From: Verrucomicrobiota bacterium | GTDB taxonomy: Bacteria; Verrucomicrobiota; Verrucomicrobiia; Opitutales; UBA2995 | Length of the DNA stretch: 32,234 nt | Reading direction: 5' to 3' | Assembly (NCBI GenBank): GCA_027622555.1 | Contig: JAQBYJ010000066.1 | Location: forward strand, 1-32,234 | Shown here: piece by piece, positions 1 through 8,030 of the stretch | Position numbering within the stretch: the first letter of the stretch is position 1 | How the letters are laid out: each line of letters starts with the position of its first letter | Program-made: the position numbers and the translations under genes | The notes under the pieces: model-generated | Told to the model about the DNA's origin: nothing | Seen by the model: only the letters and a program-made list of their open reading frames with translations | Databases searched by the model: none

Positions 1-1014
1 GCAGCAACCGGTAAAGTCTTCCGCGATTTTCTATTCCAAGAAGATATTCTCAACGGCGTGCCAATCTGGCAAGATGATGTCCCCAGCCCTGCGGAATTAA
101 GGGCATTTGGCGTGCGCGGCAACAACAGTGATCGCAGCTTCCAAGACATCGATACCTTCTACGTCACAGACAATATGTTCTTTATGGAAGACCGTCTCAA
201 TATCCTGGCCGGCCTTCGCAAAATTGACATCAATCAACGCTCGATCGCATTGGGTGGCGCACCACAGGGTACGCCAATCGATGATGGAGACACAAATTTC
301 CAATTGGGCGGTGTCTACCGGATCAATCCCAATGTAAGTTTCTTCGCCAATGTGGCCGATGCTTTCGAACCACAAAACGCAACGGATCCCGATACAGGCG
401 AATTTATTGGACCACAATCCAGTGAAGCCATCGAAATCGGGTTCAAGTTTATCGATCTTTTCGACGGAAAGCTCAGCGGGTCGGTAGCGGCGTTTAACAT
501 CAAGAAAGACAACGTGGTTCGAAACGACTTCAATCCCGTTACCTTTATGTCGGATCAATCCGTGACCAGTGACGAGAGTGAAGGAATCGAGTTCGAGTTA
601 TTCTACAATCCAACGGAAAATTGGAACATCGTAGCCGCCTATAGCTGGATTGATGCGAAAGTCGTAGGCGAAGTCGCCACAGGTCTTCCTTTAGAAGGCG
701 CAACGCCGCACCGCTTTACGCTCTTCACCAACTACACAGTGGATGAAGGCCCGGCAGAAGGGCTCCGGTTCGGCGGTGGTTTAGTCTACGCAGATGGACC
801 AATCCAGCAATTTGGCAATATCGTAAACAGATTTGTAACTGAAGACGGTTACATGGAAATCAATTTGTTTGCGCGTTACCCAACCATGATCGGAGACCAG
901 CCCGTCACGTTCGGAATCAATATCGACAACGCAACCGACGAATTTTACGTTCGGTCTCGTGCAGCAACCAACGAAGCCCGCACGATTCTTTTATCAGCCT
1001 CTTTTGATTTGTAG
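1..1014 (+). CDS. TonB-dependent receptor, C-terminal beta-barrel part (partial)
   Basis: The reading frame is open from the first base, so the 5' part lies outside the window; 337 residues and the stop are present. The visible part is the outer half of a 22-strand outer-membrane beta-barrel: alternating aromatic and polar strands, a segment FANVADAFEPQN followed by a SSEAIEIGFKF strand and a FNIKKDNVVRND strand, then ESEGIEFEL, the pattern of ferrichrome/siderophore-type receptors (FhuA/FecA group). It ends in ILLSASFDL, a C-terminal strand typical of BAM-inserted barrels. The receptor would import a ligand (siderophore or oligosaccharide) into the periplasm using TonB energy. The ligand cannot be named, because the plug domain is missing. 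A strong terminator follows, so it is not cotranscribed with the sulfatase. Confidence 0.88.
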   Translation, partial: AATGKVFRDFLFQEDILNGVPIWQDDVPSPAELRAFGVRGNNSDRSFQDIDTFYVTDNMFFMEDRLNILAGLRKIDINQRSIALGGAPQGTPIDDGDTNFQLGGVYRINPNVSFFANVADAFEPQNATDPDTGEFIGPQSSEAIEIGFKFIDLFDGKLSGSVAAFNIKKDNVVRNDFNPVTFMSDQSVTSDESEGIEFELFYNPTENWNIVAAYSWIDAKVVGEVATGLPLEGATPHRFTLFTNYTVDEGPAEGLRFGGGLVYADGPIQQFGNIVNRFVTEDGYMEINLFARYPTMIGDQPVTFGINIDNATDEFYVRSRAATNEARTILLSASFDL

Positions 1015-1038
1015 TTCTATTGTAGTTTGTAGTTCAGG

Positions 1039-1080
1039 CAAACCCTCTTCGGTTGATTCCGGAGAGGGTTTGTTGTTTCC
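1039..1080 (+). terminator. Rho-independent terminator after the TonB-dependent receptor
   Basis: CAAACCCTCT (1039-1048) pairs perfectly with AGAGGGTTTG (1063-1072). The stem continues inward with TCGG/CCGG pairing around a small TTGATT loop. TTGTTT follows the stem. The element sits 25 bp after the receptor stop codon. Confidence 0.85.
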
Positions 1081-1139
1081 ATCTCTCTGTTAAATCTATC
1101 CATTCATAAGCCGTCGGAACTTTACTACACTGACCTCCT

Positions 1140-2822
1140 ATGACTAAGATTAATTGGAATCGCATCATTTCTCTCAGCCTCATACTCTTCTCTACCCTGG
1201 TATTAGTTGGCTGCGGACAAGGCTCAAAGGAAACACAGTCCAATTCCCCAGAACCATCCCGAGGAAAGCCAAACATTCTGTTTATAATGGCCGATGATCA
1301 CACCTGGCAGGCTATCGGAAGCTACGGCAGCCACCTCAAAGAATTTTGCCCAACACCCAATATCGATCGACTGTCTAGCGAAGGTGCGCTGCTTAAAAAC
1401 GTTTATTGCACCAACTCCATTTGCACTCCAAGCCGGGCCTCGATTCTCAGTGGCCAGTACAGCCATGTGAACGGGCTGATGACACTCGAAGACACCTGGG
1501 ACCGGGATCATCAACCAAACATGGCGGTAGAGCTTCAAAAGGCAGGTTATGAAACCGCGATCATTGGCAAATGGCATCTCCACTCCGAGCCGATGGGTTT
1601 CGACTACTATAAGGTGTTACCAGGCCAAGTGCTGTATTTTAACCCTTTGCTCAAGGAGAAAGGGAAACCCTGGAAGGACCACAACGAAGGTGGAGAAGCT
1701 TACGAGGGTCACTCAAGCGATGTTATCGGCAACGAAACGATCAAATGGCTGAAAGAACAACGCGACACCGGCAAACCATTTTTTCTCATGTGCCATTTCA
1801 AAGCCCCACACGGACTTTGGGAATACGCTCCGCGATTCAAAGAATTGTATGCCCATGTTGAGATTCCCGAACCACACAGCCTGTTTGAAGATAATAGCGA
1901 CCGGTCAGACGGTTCACGCGATTACGGCAGTACCGTAGGGCCGACTAATAAAATTCGCAGCCGGGTCGCCTGCATGCAAAACGACTTCTGGCCGGGTGGT
2001 CCGCTCGACGTTACCGTTATGGATGAAAAAGAACAAACCCGCGCAGCCTACCAACGTTACCTCAAAGACTATTTACGGTGCGTGGCGGGAGTGGATGAAA
2101 ACGTGGGCCGTGTGTTAGCCACTCTCAAGGAGCAAGGCATTGAGGACGACACGCTTATCATTTATACCGGCGACCAAGGCATGATGCTTGGCGAACATGA
2201 TCGCGTCGATAAACGTTGGGCGTTCGAGGAGTCGATGCGGATGCCGTTCATCGCCCGATACCCAAAGGAAATTGAACCAAACAGCATCAACAAGGATATT
2301 ATCAACAACGTAGATTTCGCCCCCACCCTTTTAGACTTCGCTGGCGCAAAAGCTCCCAAGGAAATGCAAGGTCGGTCTTTCCGTAAAAACCTCGCGGGAG
2401 ACACGCCAAAAGATTGGCGCCAATCCACCTACTATCGATATTGGATGCACCGCGCCCACCACGATGTCCCAGCGCACTATGCTATCCGCACTCAACGCTA
2501 TAAACTAATCTTCTATTACGGCCTGGCACTTCATCCACGTATGGACAAATTCTGGCCAGAGAATGCGGTCTCGGATTCAACCGAAGCCAATTTGCACCAA
2601 GTCTCTTCGTGGGGAGTCACCAGACCGGAATCAACTCCCGCACGGCTCGAGCTGTACGACATCGAAAAAGATCCTTACGAGCAGCAAAACGTGTATGAGG
2701 ATCCCACCTACTCTGCCGTCGTTGCAGACCTGAAAAAACAACTCTCAGCAATAAAGGAAGAAGTTGGCGACCTGGACGACCTTTATCCGGAACTCGTTGA
2801 ACGCCGCAATCAAGTTTGGTAA
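1140..2822 (+). CDS. Lipoprotein S1-family sulfatase
   Basis: A 560-residue formylglycine-dependent sulfatase. The N-terminus is a lipoprotein signal with lipobox LVGC (Cys25), so the enzyme is probably tethered to a membrane in the periplasm or at the surface. The sulfatase core starts at KPNILFIMADDHTW (metal-binding Asp52-Asp53). The activation motif is CTPSR, with Cys95 the residue converted to formylglycine. GKWH (Lys144, His146), KAPHG (His234) and TGDQG (Asp345) complete the usual active-site set. An unlinked anaerobic- or FGE-type maturase is needed for activity and is not in the window. The natural substrate is probably a sulfated polysaccharide or sulfated glycan, by analogy with the many sulfatases of marine Verrucomicrobiota and Planctomycetota. 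No clear Shine-Dalgarno precedes the ATG; it was chosen because it opens the signal peptide. Confidence 0.9.
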   Translation: MTKINWNRIISLSLILFSTLVLVGCGQGSKETQSNSPEPSRGKPNILFIMADDHTWQAIGSYGSHLKEFCPTPNIDRLSSEGALLKNVYCTNSICTPSRASILSGQYSHVNGLMTLEDTWDRDHQPNMAVELQKAGYETAIIGKWHLHSEPMGFDYYKVLPGQVLYFNPLLKEKGKPWKDHNEGGEAYEGHSSDVIGNETIKWLKEQRDTGKPFFLMCHFKAPHGLWEYAPRFKELYAHVEIPEPHSLFEDNSDRSDGSRDYGSTVGPTNKIRSRVACMQNDFWPGGPLDVTVMDEKEQTRAAYQRYLKDYLRCVAGVDENVGRVLATLKEQGIEDDTLIIYTGDQGMMLGEHDRVDKRWAFEESMRMPFIARYPKEIEPNSINKDIINNVDFAPTLLDFAGAKAPKEMQGRSFRKNLAGDTPKDWRQSTYYRYWMHRAHHDVPAHYAIRTQRYKLIFYYGLALHPRMDKFWPENAVSDSTEANLHQVSSWGVTRPESTPARLELYDIEKDPYEQQNVYEDPTYSAVVADLKKQLSAIKEEVGDLDDLYPELVERRNQVW

Positions 2823-2848
2823 GGTTCACAGTCATATTTAATAAACAT

Positions 2849-2868
2849 CCCCGCCGCAAGCAGGCGGG
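2849..2868 (+). terminator. Possible hairpin terminator after the sulfatase gene
   Basis: CCCGCC (2850-2855) and GGCGGG (2863-2868) form a 6-bp GC stem around a 7-nt loop, 27 bp after the stop codon. The T-run behind it is poor (TATTTC), so termination efficiency is uncertain. Confidence 0.4.
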
Positions 2869-2948
2869 TATTTCAAATGCAAAAATCACAACTTTTACTC
2901 AAGCCACAAGTTGAAAACGACGGAATCCCAATGGTGACCACGGTATTT

Positions 2949-4756
2949 TTATTTGGCACGGTGATTGACGAGCATTTGGAATGGGATGCCTAAATCATGC
3001 TGGGATTTTTCCTGCATGCACGGCCAGGAAGCATCCGGATAGAATCTTGCCTTTAGCGAAATGAGGCAGACGCGCAGGGCCGCGAGACTGCAATTGAGGT
3101 TGAAGTTTTTTGATCGGGTACGATCTTCGCGCATACAGGCGTCGCGCACCCAATGATTGCGGCTCTCGCATCCTCCCCAGTGTCCTCGGGCGAATTCGGC
3201 GAATCGCTGTGCGCAGCCTTTTTGGCAAGGATGGCTGGAGAGGTAAAAGGAGACGCTGGGCTCTTCGCTTTGCTCGAAGCCGCTGGTGCGCCGGATGACC
3301 GTTAGGCTTCGCGCTCCCGGCAATCCCGCCTCTAGCGGCTCGAAGGGATAGACCGCGATTGCCCGTTGGTCGAGTCGTCCGTGACTGGCGTCGGGTTCTT
3401 CGATATGGGTAAAAAAGGGGTGGTTTGGGCCAGTTTAGAAGCGGCTTTATGGGCATGGCGATTCTCGTCCTTGAGTTGGAAAAAGTAGTCGCCCCGCGCC
3501 TTGAGAATCGCAGCGGCCTGGCCCTTGTTGTTGTTGAGCGCGTCACCGGTGATGGTCGCGTTTTCGAGGTTGCAGCTTTCGTAGAGGCGCAATGCGACTG
3601 TTTGCTCGCCCTCCCGTTTATGCTCTTCGCTTTTGGGCTTGTTGGCGGCAAAATCCACGGCGACGGGGGCTCCGGTCTCGTGATCGCTCAGGCACAGGCT
3701 CAGCGCGCGGTCGCGTATCCACTTTCCGTCGATGGCCAGCGCGCGCGGCAGCGTTCCCAGATTCGCTTGCAACCATCCGTTGAGGCAGCCGGCGAATTGC
3801 TGCGGATCGATCTGAATCAATAGATTGCGCAATGCGGTGTAGCTGGGGGCTTTGCGTGTTTTCGCGTCTTTCTTCCTGGGGAAACTCAGCCACTCGCGCT
3901 GGCTTTGGGTCAGGAACTGCCCGTAGCGCTGGATCGCCGCAAGGTTGTCGCGTCCGGCGAACAGCGCCATCGCCACGATGCTCAGCAAGGACGAGGCCCG
4001 GAACGTCCGATTGCTCCTGCGGGGATCCTCGAAGTGTTCTGCGAGATAGTCTTGCAAGGATTCGAGCTGGCCTTTCTTCAGGGGCAGGTCCCGCTCCGGA
4101 CTGTGCACATTGAGGGCCTTGCGGTAGGCCGGCGGCATGTCCATGCCCGTAAGGATGCGGCGGGCATTGCGATTGAGAGGCTTCAGCCAAAGCTTCTTCG
4201 GCCTGCCGTGCTCCTGGTAGTAGTCCATCCGGTGGCGGCGGAATCCCTGGGTCAGGCCGCACGGCCGCCACCCGGCGGCTTTGTAGCAAGTGCCTTCGAA
4301 TTGCTCTATATCCGAGAACGTTTCAGCCAGAACGGGACTGTATCCATACTTCAACTTCCAGTGCCCGGGCAAGGCGCGCACGGCCAAGGCCAGAGAGCGC
4401 GAGGCGAGGTTGGGCATGCGCGTTTCGCCCAGCACCAGAAAGCGGCGGTTCATCGCCACCAGGTTGAGGCGCTCGGCGCGCTGCTGGGAGGTCCAGCCAA
4501 TCCATTGCTCCCGGTCGGCCAGCTTCAACGCGGCGCTTCCCCAGTCCAGCAAGGCCACCCAACGCCCCTGGTATTCCACAGCCTGAAGCAGTGCGCGGCC
4601 TGTGCGCAAATCCCCCAGATAGTGCTGCTTGTCCAGCAGCTCTCCCGCTCGTTCATACTCGTGGGCTTCGAGAACGCGAACCGTTAACTCTTTCAATAGA
4701 AACACAGGCGGATCTGAGGTGAAAGCCGTGTTGGGTGTTTGGTTTTTCGAATTCAT
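2949..4756 (-). pseudogene. DUF4338-ISAs1 family transposase, interrupted by a -1 frameshift
   Basis: The gene reads from ATG at 4756 to a frame end near 3332, then continues in the -1 frame to the stop at 2949. The first ~190 residues form a DUF4338 domain (LLDKQHYLGDLRTGRALLQ, then YKAAGWRPCGLTQGFRRHR), also found in some defence proteins and often fused to ISAs1 transposases. The ISAs1 DDE region follows: AIDGKWIR and ITGDALNNNKG hold the two Asp residues. After the frameshift, ARGHWGGCESRNHWVRD carries the glutamate of the family's HWxxExxxHW signature, followed by ED and the terminal LxSLKAR segment. The gene is clearly more GC-rich than its neighbours, which suggests transfer. Either a one-base loss in a T7 tract made a pseudogene, or the slippery heptamer recodes the frame. 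No convincing terminal inverted repeats or target duplications were found. Confidence 0.85.
3410..3416 (-). other. T TTT TTA slippery heptamer at the transposase frameshift
   Basis: On the minus strand the codons CCT TTT TTA read in the upstream frame contain the heptamer T TTT TTA, which fits X XXY YYZ in the correct phase. A -1 slip gives TTT TTT then ACC, exactly the frame that encodes the conserved C-terminal end of the transposase. A simple deletion in a seven-T homopolymer would look the same. Confidence 0.5.
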
Positions 4757-5079
4757 CCCAGCGTATCACGACTGAAATGAGCCCCGAGGGCAAGTTTATT
4801 TATCAATCCCTGTAACCATACGCATTATACGCTCTAAATAATTATACCGTGACGATTGGTTGTCCGTTGGGTGAAAGTACTTGATCGAGACTGATCGAAG
4901 CTAAATCATGCACAGCTTTTCTGACGATGAAAATCCAAGAGTTTCAATTAACGCTCGTTTTGAGCTTGGGAGAAAGATCTGTTGAAAAAGTGTGTTCGAA
5001 TTCTCTAAATCCGGAATCACCGACGCGGATTCTGGAGTACCGGTTGTCTTTTAATTTTTAATCATCTTAATCACTTATT
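4757..5079. other. 323-bp gap between the transposase and the aldehyde dehydrogenase
   Basis: AT-rich noncoding DNA holding the upstream end of the insertion sequence and the promoter side of the aldehyde dehydrogenase gene. A CCCTG at 4808-4812 would read CAGGG inward, as many ISAs1-family ends do, but no matching left end was recognised. An open frame from ATG 4927 to 5061 (44 codons) has no recognisable similarity and no ribosome binding site. Confidence 0.4.
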
Positions 5080-6657
5080 ATGCAAATAAACGGATTATCT
5101 CTCATTGGTTCATCAACAGGCTCCCAGGGAGACTCGTCATTCAAGGCGATCGACCCTTCAACGGCTCTGAGTGTTGAACCTTCCTTTTACGCAGCCACAG
5201 CTGATGAAACGAATCGTGCGGCTGATCTTGCCCAAAGAGCTTTCCTTTCGTTTAGCAGAAAGTCTGGTGCCGAAAGGGCTGCTTTTCTCAGGGAAATTGC
5301 TGATCAGATCGAAGCTCTTGGCGACACGCTGACGCAACGTGCGATGGCCGAAACGGGTTTACCGGAAGGTCGTATCAAAGGAGAAACAGGGCGGACAACC
5401 GGACAGCTTCGTTTGTTTGCTTCCGTGGCTGAAGAAGGTTCCTGGGTAGAAGCCCGTATCGATACCGCTCTACCTGATCGTCAGCCGATTCCAAAGCCTG
5501 ATATCCGTTCCATGAAACGTCCGATCGGTCCGGTGGCTGTTTTTGCAGCAAGTAATTTCCCTTTGGCATTTTCGGTCGCAGGAGGGGATACCGCTTCTGC
5601 CTTGGCTTCCGGTTGCCCCGTCATTGTTAAGGCTCATTCTTCTCATCCGGGAACTTCCGAGCTGGTCGCGCAAGCCATCCTGGCGGCTATCAGAGAAACA
5701 GGAATGCCCGAAGGCACATTCAGCTTATTGCACGGAAGCGGCCGTGTCGTCGGTTCAGCGCTGGTTACTCATCCATCTATTCAGGCAGTGGGATTTACCG
5801 GTTCAACGGCCGGAGGATTGGCTCTTATGAAACTTGCATCCCAGCGACCTCAACCCATTCCCGTTTTTGCGGAAATGGGTAGTGTGAATCCCTTGTTTAT
5901 TTTACCAGGTGCGGCTGCTAAAAATCCGGCGGGATTGGGTGCAGGGTTACTGGCATCCGTCACCATGGGAGTTGGGCAGTTTTGCACCAACCCGGGTGTG
6001 GCCCTGGTTGAAGCATCTGATTCTGGTGATGCTGTTGTCGGGGCTTTAGTTGAGGGAATGGCCAGGGCACCTTCCGCAACCATGCTCAATCCCAGTATTC
6101 ACAGTGCCTACACCAGTGGTGTAGCTGCCAGATGTGAAAACCAGAAAGTGAAAACGCTGGTGATCAACGATGACAATGGTTCGGGTTGTCCCGGAGTTGC
6201 CGCTGTTTTCGAAGTAAGTGCAGATACATTTCTCGAAGATGAATCGCTTAGTGAGGAGATCTTTGGCCCCGAAACGACTTTGGTTCGATGGAAAACAAAG
6301 CAGGATTTAATGGCCGTTGCTGAAGAGCTGGACGGTCAGCTAACTGCAACCATCCACGGCACGGATGAGGATTTCCTGGAGTACGCGGATTTGATCTCAA
6401 TTCTGGAAAGAAAAGTTGGGCGAATCGTTTACAACGGCTTTCCAACCGGCGTGGAAGTATGCCCATCCATGGTGCACGGTGGACCGTTCCCGGCTACTTC
6501 TGACGGAAAGAGCACTTCCGTCGGCACTTATGCCATTGAGCGCTTCATTCGCCTCATGGCTTACCAAGGTAGTCCCCAATCGCTGTTACCCGATGAACTC
6601 AAGGACGGAAATCCTTTAGGGATTTGGCGCATGGTGAATGGCGAGTATAGTCGCTGA
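5080..6657 (+). CDS. Aldehyde dehydrogenase, 2,5-dioxovalerate (alpha-ketoglutarate semialdehyde) type
   Basis: A 525-residue cytosolic NAD(P)+-dependent aldehyde dehydrogenase. Family residues are in register: Asn159 in FAASNFPLAF, Lys184 in VIVKAHSSHP, the nucleotide-binding GFTGS (Gly238-Ser242), the general base Glu265 in FAEMGSVNP and the nucleophile Cys302 in GQFCTNPG. The FAEMGSVNP and GVGQFCTNPG pair, and the long N-terminus, are typical of the KGSADH group (EC 1.2.1.26), which oxidises 2,5-dioxopentanoate to 2-oxoglutarate at the end of non-phosphorylative pentose, hexarate or hydroxyproline breakdown. No dehydratase or other pathway partner lies next to it, so the substrate is inferred from family resemblance only. 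No good Shine-Dalgarno precedes the chosen ATG, which matches the usual family N-terminus. Confidence 0.85.
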   Translation: MQINGLSLIGSSTGSQGDSSFKAIDPSTALSVEPSFYAATADETNRAADLAQRAFLSFSRKSGAERAAFLREIADQIEALGDTLTQRAMAETGLPEGRIKGETGRTTGQLRLFASVAEEGSWVEARIDTALPDRQPIPKPDIRSMKRPIGPVAVFAASNFPLAFSVAGGDTASALASGCPVIVKAHSSHPGTSELVAQAILAAIRETGMPEGTFSLLHGSGRVVGSALVTHPSIQAVGFTGSTAGGLALMKLASQRPQPIPVFAEMGSVNPLFILPGAAAKNPAGLGAGLLASVTMGVGQFCTNPGVALVEASDSGDAVVGALVEGMARAPSATMLNPSIHSAYTSGVAARCENQKVKTLVINDDNGSGCPGVAAVFEVSADTFLEDESLSEEIFGPETTLVRWKTKQDLMAVAEELDGQLTATIHGTDEDFLEYADLISILERKVGRIVYNGFPTGVEVCPSMVHGGPFPATSDGKSTSVGTYAIERFIRLMAYQGSPQSLLPDELKDGNPLGIWRMVNGEYSR

Positions 6658-6682
6658 AGCATTTTTAAACAGATTGCCGACT

Positions 6683-7717
6683 TCACTCGGAAGCGGGATC
6701 TTCCAGGACTGGCATCTTTACCGCATCGTTTCGTCGGTCAAACATGGCGCTCTCCATCGATTTTGGATAGCGTGCCCGAGGATTGGAAACCTCGGTCAGT
6801 TTTTGCCCGGAGGCTTCATCCAGGTTCCATGATCCTGCAAGAAGGTTGTCTTTCAACTGCTCGCAGTTTCGCGCACCGACAATGGCTGAGGTGATACCAG
6901 GTTGATCAATCACCCAGCGTAGCGCGACCTGAGCCGGGCTACGTCCCAACTCACTAGACACTGCGAGCAGGGTCGTTAGAATCTCTTCGGTATTTGGGGC
7001 ATAAAACGGATCCGGGAAACACCACCCGTCTGCGGAACGTGTACCTTCGAGATTACGCTTTTCGCCTGGTTTGTATTTCCCCGTCAGGAAGCCGCCGGCC
7101 AGAGGCGCCCAAACAATGGTGCCCACACCCTTGTATTGGCAAAGAGGAATAAGCTCATCCTCAATATCGCGGACGAGTAAACTGTATTGAGGCTGGTAGC
7201 ACTCGATGCGAGACCAGTCATGATGATCGCTGATCCACAAGGCATCCATCAAACGCCAGGCCTCGAAATTGCTGCAGGCAAGATAGCGGATCTTGCCTTG
7301 AGAAACCAAATCGTTGAGTACCCGCAATGTTTCCTCGATCGGTGTCTGCACGTCGACATGGTGGATATAGAAAATATCGATGTAATCCGTTTTCAGTCGC
7401 TTCAAACTGGCTTCGACCGAATTCATCACATGCGAACGCGACCAGCCTGAATCATTCGGTCCCGGACCCATGGGGTTGAAAAACTTGGTAGCAAGAATGA
7501 GATCATCTCTTCTAGCACCTAGTATGTTACCCAGGATTGTTTCGGACTTTCCTCCTATGTAGGCATTGGCTGTGTCGATGAAATTGACCCCGGCTTCAAT
7601 GGATAGTCCGAGCATTCGATCTGCTTCTGCCTCGTCCGTGTAAAGACCAAAGGTCATGGTACCGAGACAGATTTCTGAGACTTTCAAGCCTGAGCGACCG
7701 AGATTTCTATATTCCAT
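6683..7717 (-). CDS. Aldo-keto reductase
   Basis: A 344-residue NADPH-dependent (beta/alpha)8-barrel oxidoreductase. It starts with MEYRNLGRSGLKVSEICLGTMTFG, the standard opening of this group. The catalytic tetrad is visible: Asp48 (FIDTA), Tyr53 (NAY), Lys78 (LATKF) and His119 (FYIHHVD). The C-terminal SAIVGARNCEQLKDNL segment supplies cofactor contacts. The sequence resembles the YajO/Tas-like bacterial AKRs acting on small aldehydes or sugars; the substrate is unknown. The gene converges with the aldehyde dehydrogenase, 25 bp apart, with no evident terminator between them. Confidence 0.88.
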   Translation of the reverse strand: MEYRNLGRSGLKVSEICLGTMTFGLYTDEAEADRMLGLSIEAGVNFIDTANAYIGGKSETILGNILGARRDDLILATKFFNPMGPGPNDSGWSRSHVMNSVEASLKRLKTDYIDIFYIHHVDVQTPIEETLRVLNDLVSQGKIRYLACSNFEAWRLMDALWISDHHDWSRIECYQPQYSLLVRDIEDELIPLCQYKGVGTIVWAPLAGGFLTGKYKPGEKRNLEGTRSADGWCFPDPFYAPNTEEILTTLLAVSSELGRSPAQVALRWVIDQPGITSAIVGARNCEQLKDNLLAGSWNLDEASGQKLTEVSNPRARYPKSMESAMFDRRNDAVKMPVLEDPASE

Positions 7718-7831
7718 ATTTTGGGGTTGTTAATGAGGTTTTATTAATCTGAAAGAATACCTGTTGTGGGTCGAGGAAAACTATAAAGGTCGGGCTTTAT
7801 CGCGGGCGTATCATTCCCACATAGAATCTTC

Positions 7832-7941
7832 CTCTTACTCGTCTTCCTCCTCAATTTCAGCTAATTGGGGAAATGAAAGCAAGGATGCCTTTGGTGTTAT
7901 GCACTTTTCTGCGTGGAGAAAAGTAGGAGGACGAGTAAGAG
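7832..7941. repeat. Imperfect 20-bp inverted repeat
   Basis: The arm at 7832-7851 (CTCTTACTCGTCTTCCTCCT) pairs with the arm at 7922-7941 at 18 of 20 positions, separated by 70 bp. It could form a long hairpin in the 3' region of the aldo-keto reductase promoter side, or be the remnant of a small mobile element. The second arm runs into the GAGTAA tandem repeat. Confidence 0.55.
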
Positions 7942-7974
7942 TAAGAGTAAGAGTAGGAGTAAGAGTAGGAGTAA
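7933..7974. repeat. GAGTAA/GAGTAG hexanucleotide tandem repeat (7 units)
   Basis: Seven consecutive 6-bp units: five GAGTAA and two GAGTAG, followed by a degenerate GAGGAC. This is a potential slipped-strand, phase-variable tract, but it lies between genes rather than in one. Confidence 0.8.
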
Positions 7975-8030
7975 GAGGACAGGTGACATTCAAGCCTGAC
8001 ACCCGAAACCTGACACCAATAAATTTCCCC

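Larger units (their letters stand above)
7718..8030. other. 313-bp intergenic region with simple-sequence and inverted repeats
   Basis: Lies between the starts of the aldo-keto reductase and the 3' end of the fumarase gene, both on the minus strand. It contains a hexanucleotide repeat, an imperfect 20-bp inverted repeat and two copies of CCTGACACC (7995-8003 and 8009-8017), listed separately. An open frame crosses it on the plus strand but is low-complexity (repeating VRVRVRV) and not credible as a gene. Confidence 0.6.

Noticed and set aside
2995-3651. Long minus-strand frame overlapping the transposase, rich in Arg and Ser
   Set aside because: An out-of-frame reading of the GC-rich transposase gene. 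The conserved C-terminus lies in a different frame (2949 upwards).
3905-4687. 260-codon plus-strand open frame
   Set aside because: Antisense to the transposase gene, with no recognisable similarity and a composition caused by high GC.
2861-4812. CAGG and CCCTG ends as insertion sequence termini
   Set aside because: Only 4-5 bases match and the sequence behind them does not align, so the IS boundaries remain undefined.
4927-5061. 44-codon open frame between the IS and the aldehyde dehydrogenase
   Set aside because: No ribosome binding site, no family resemblance and a length expected by chance.
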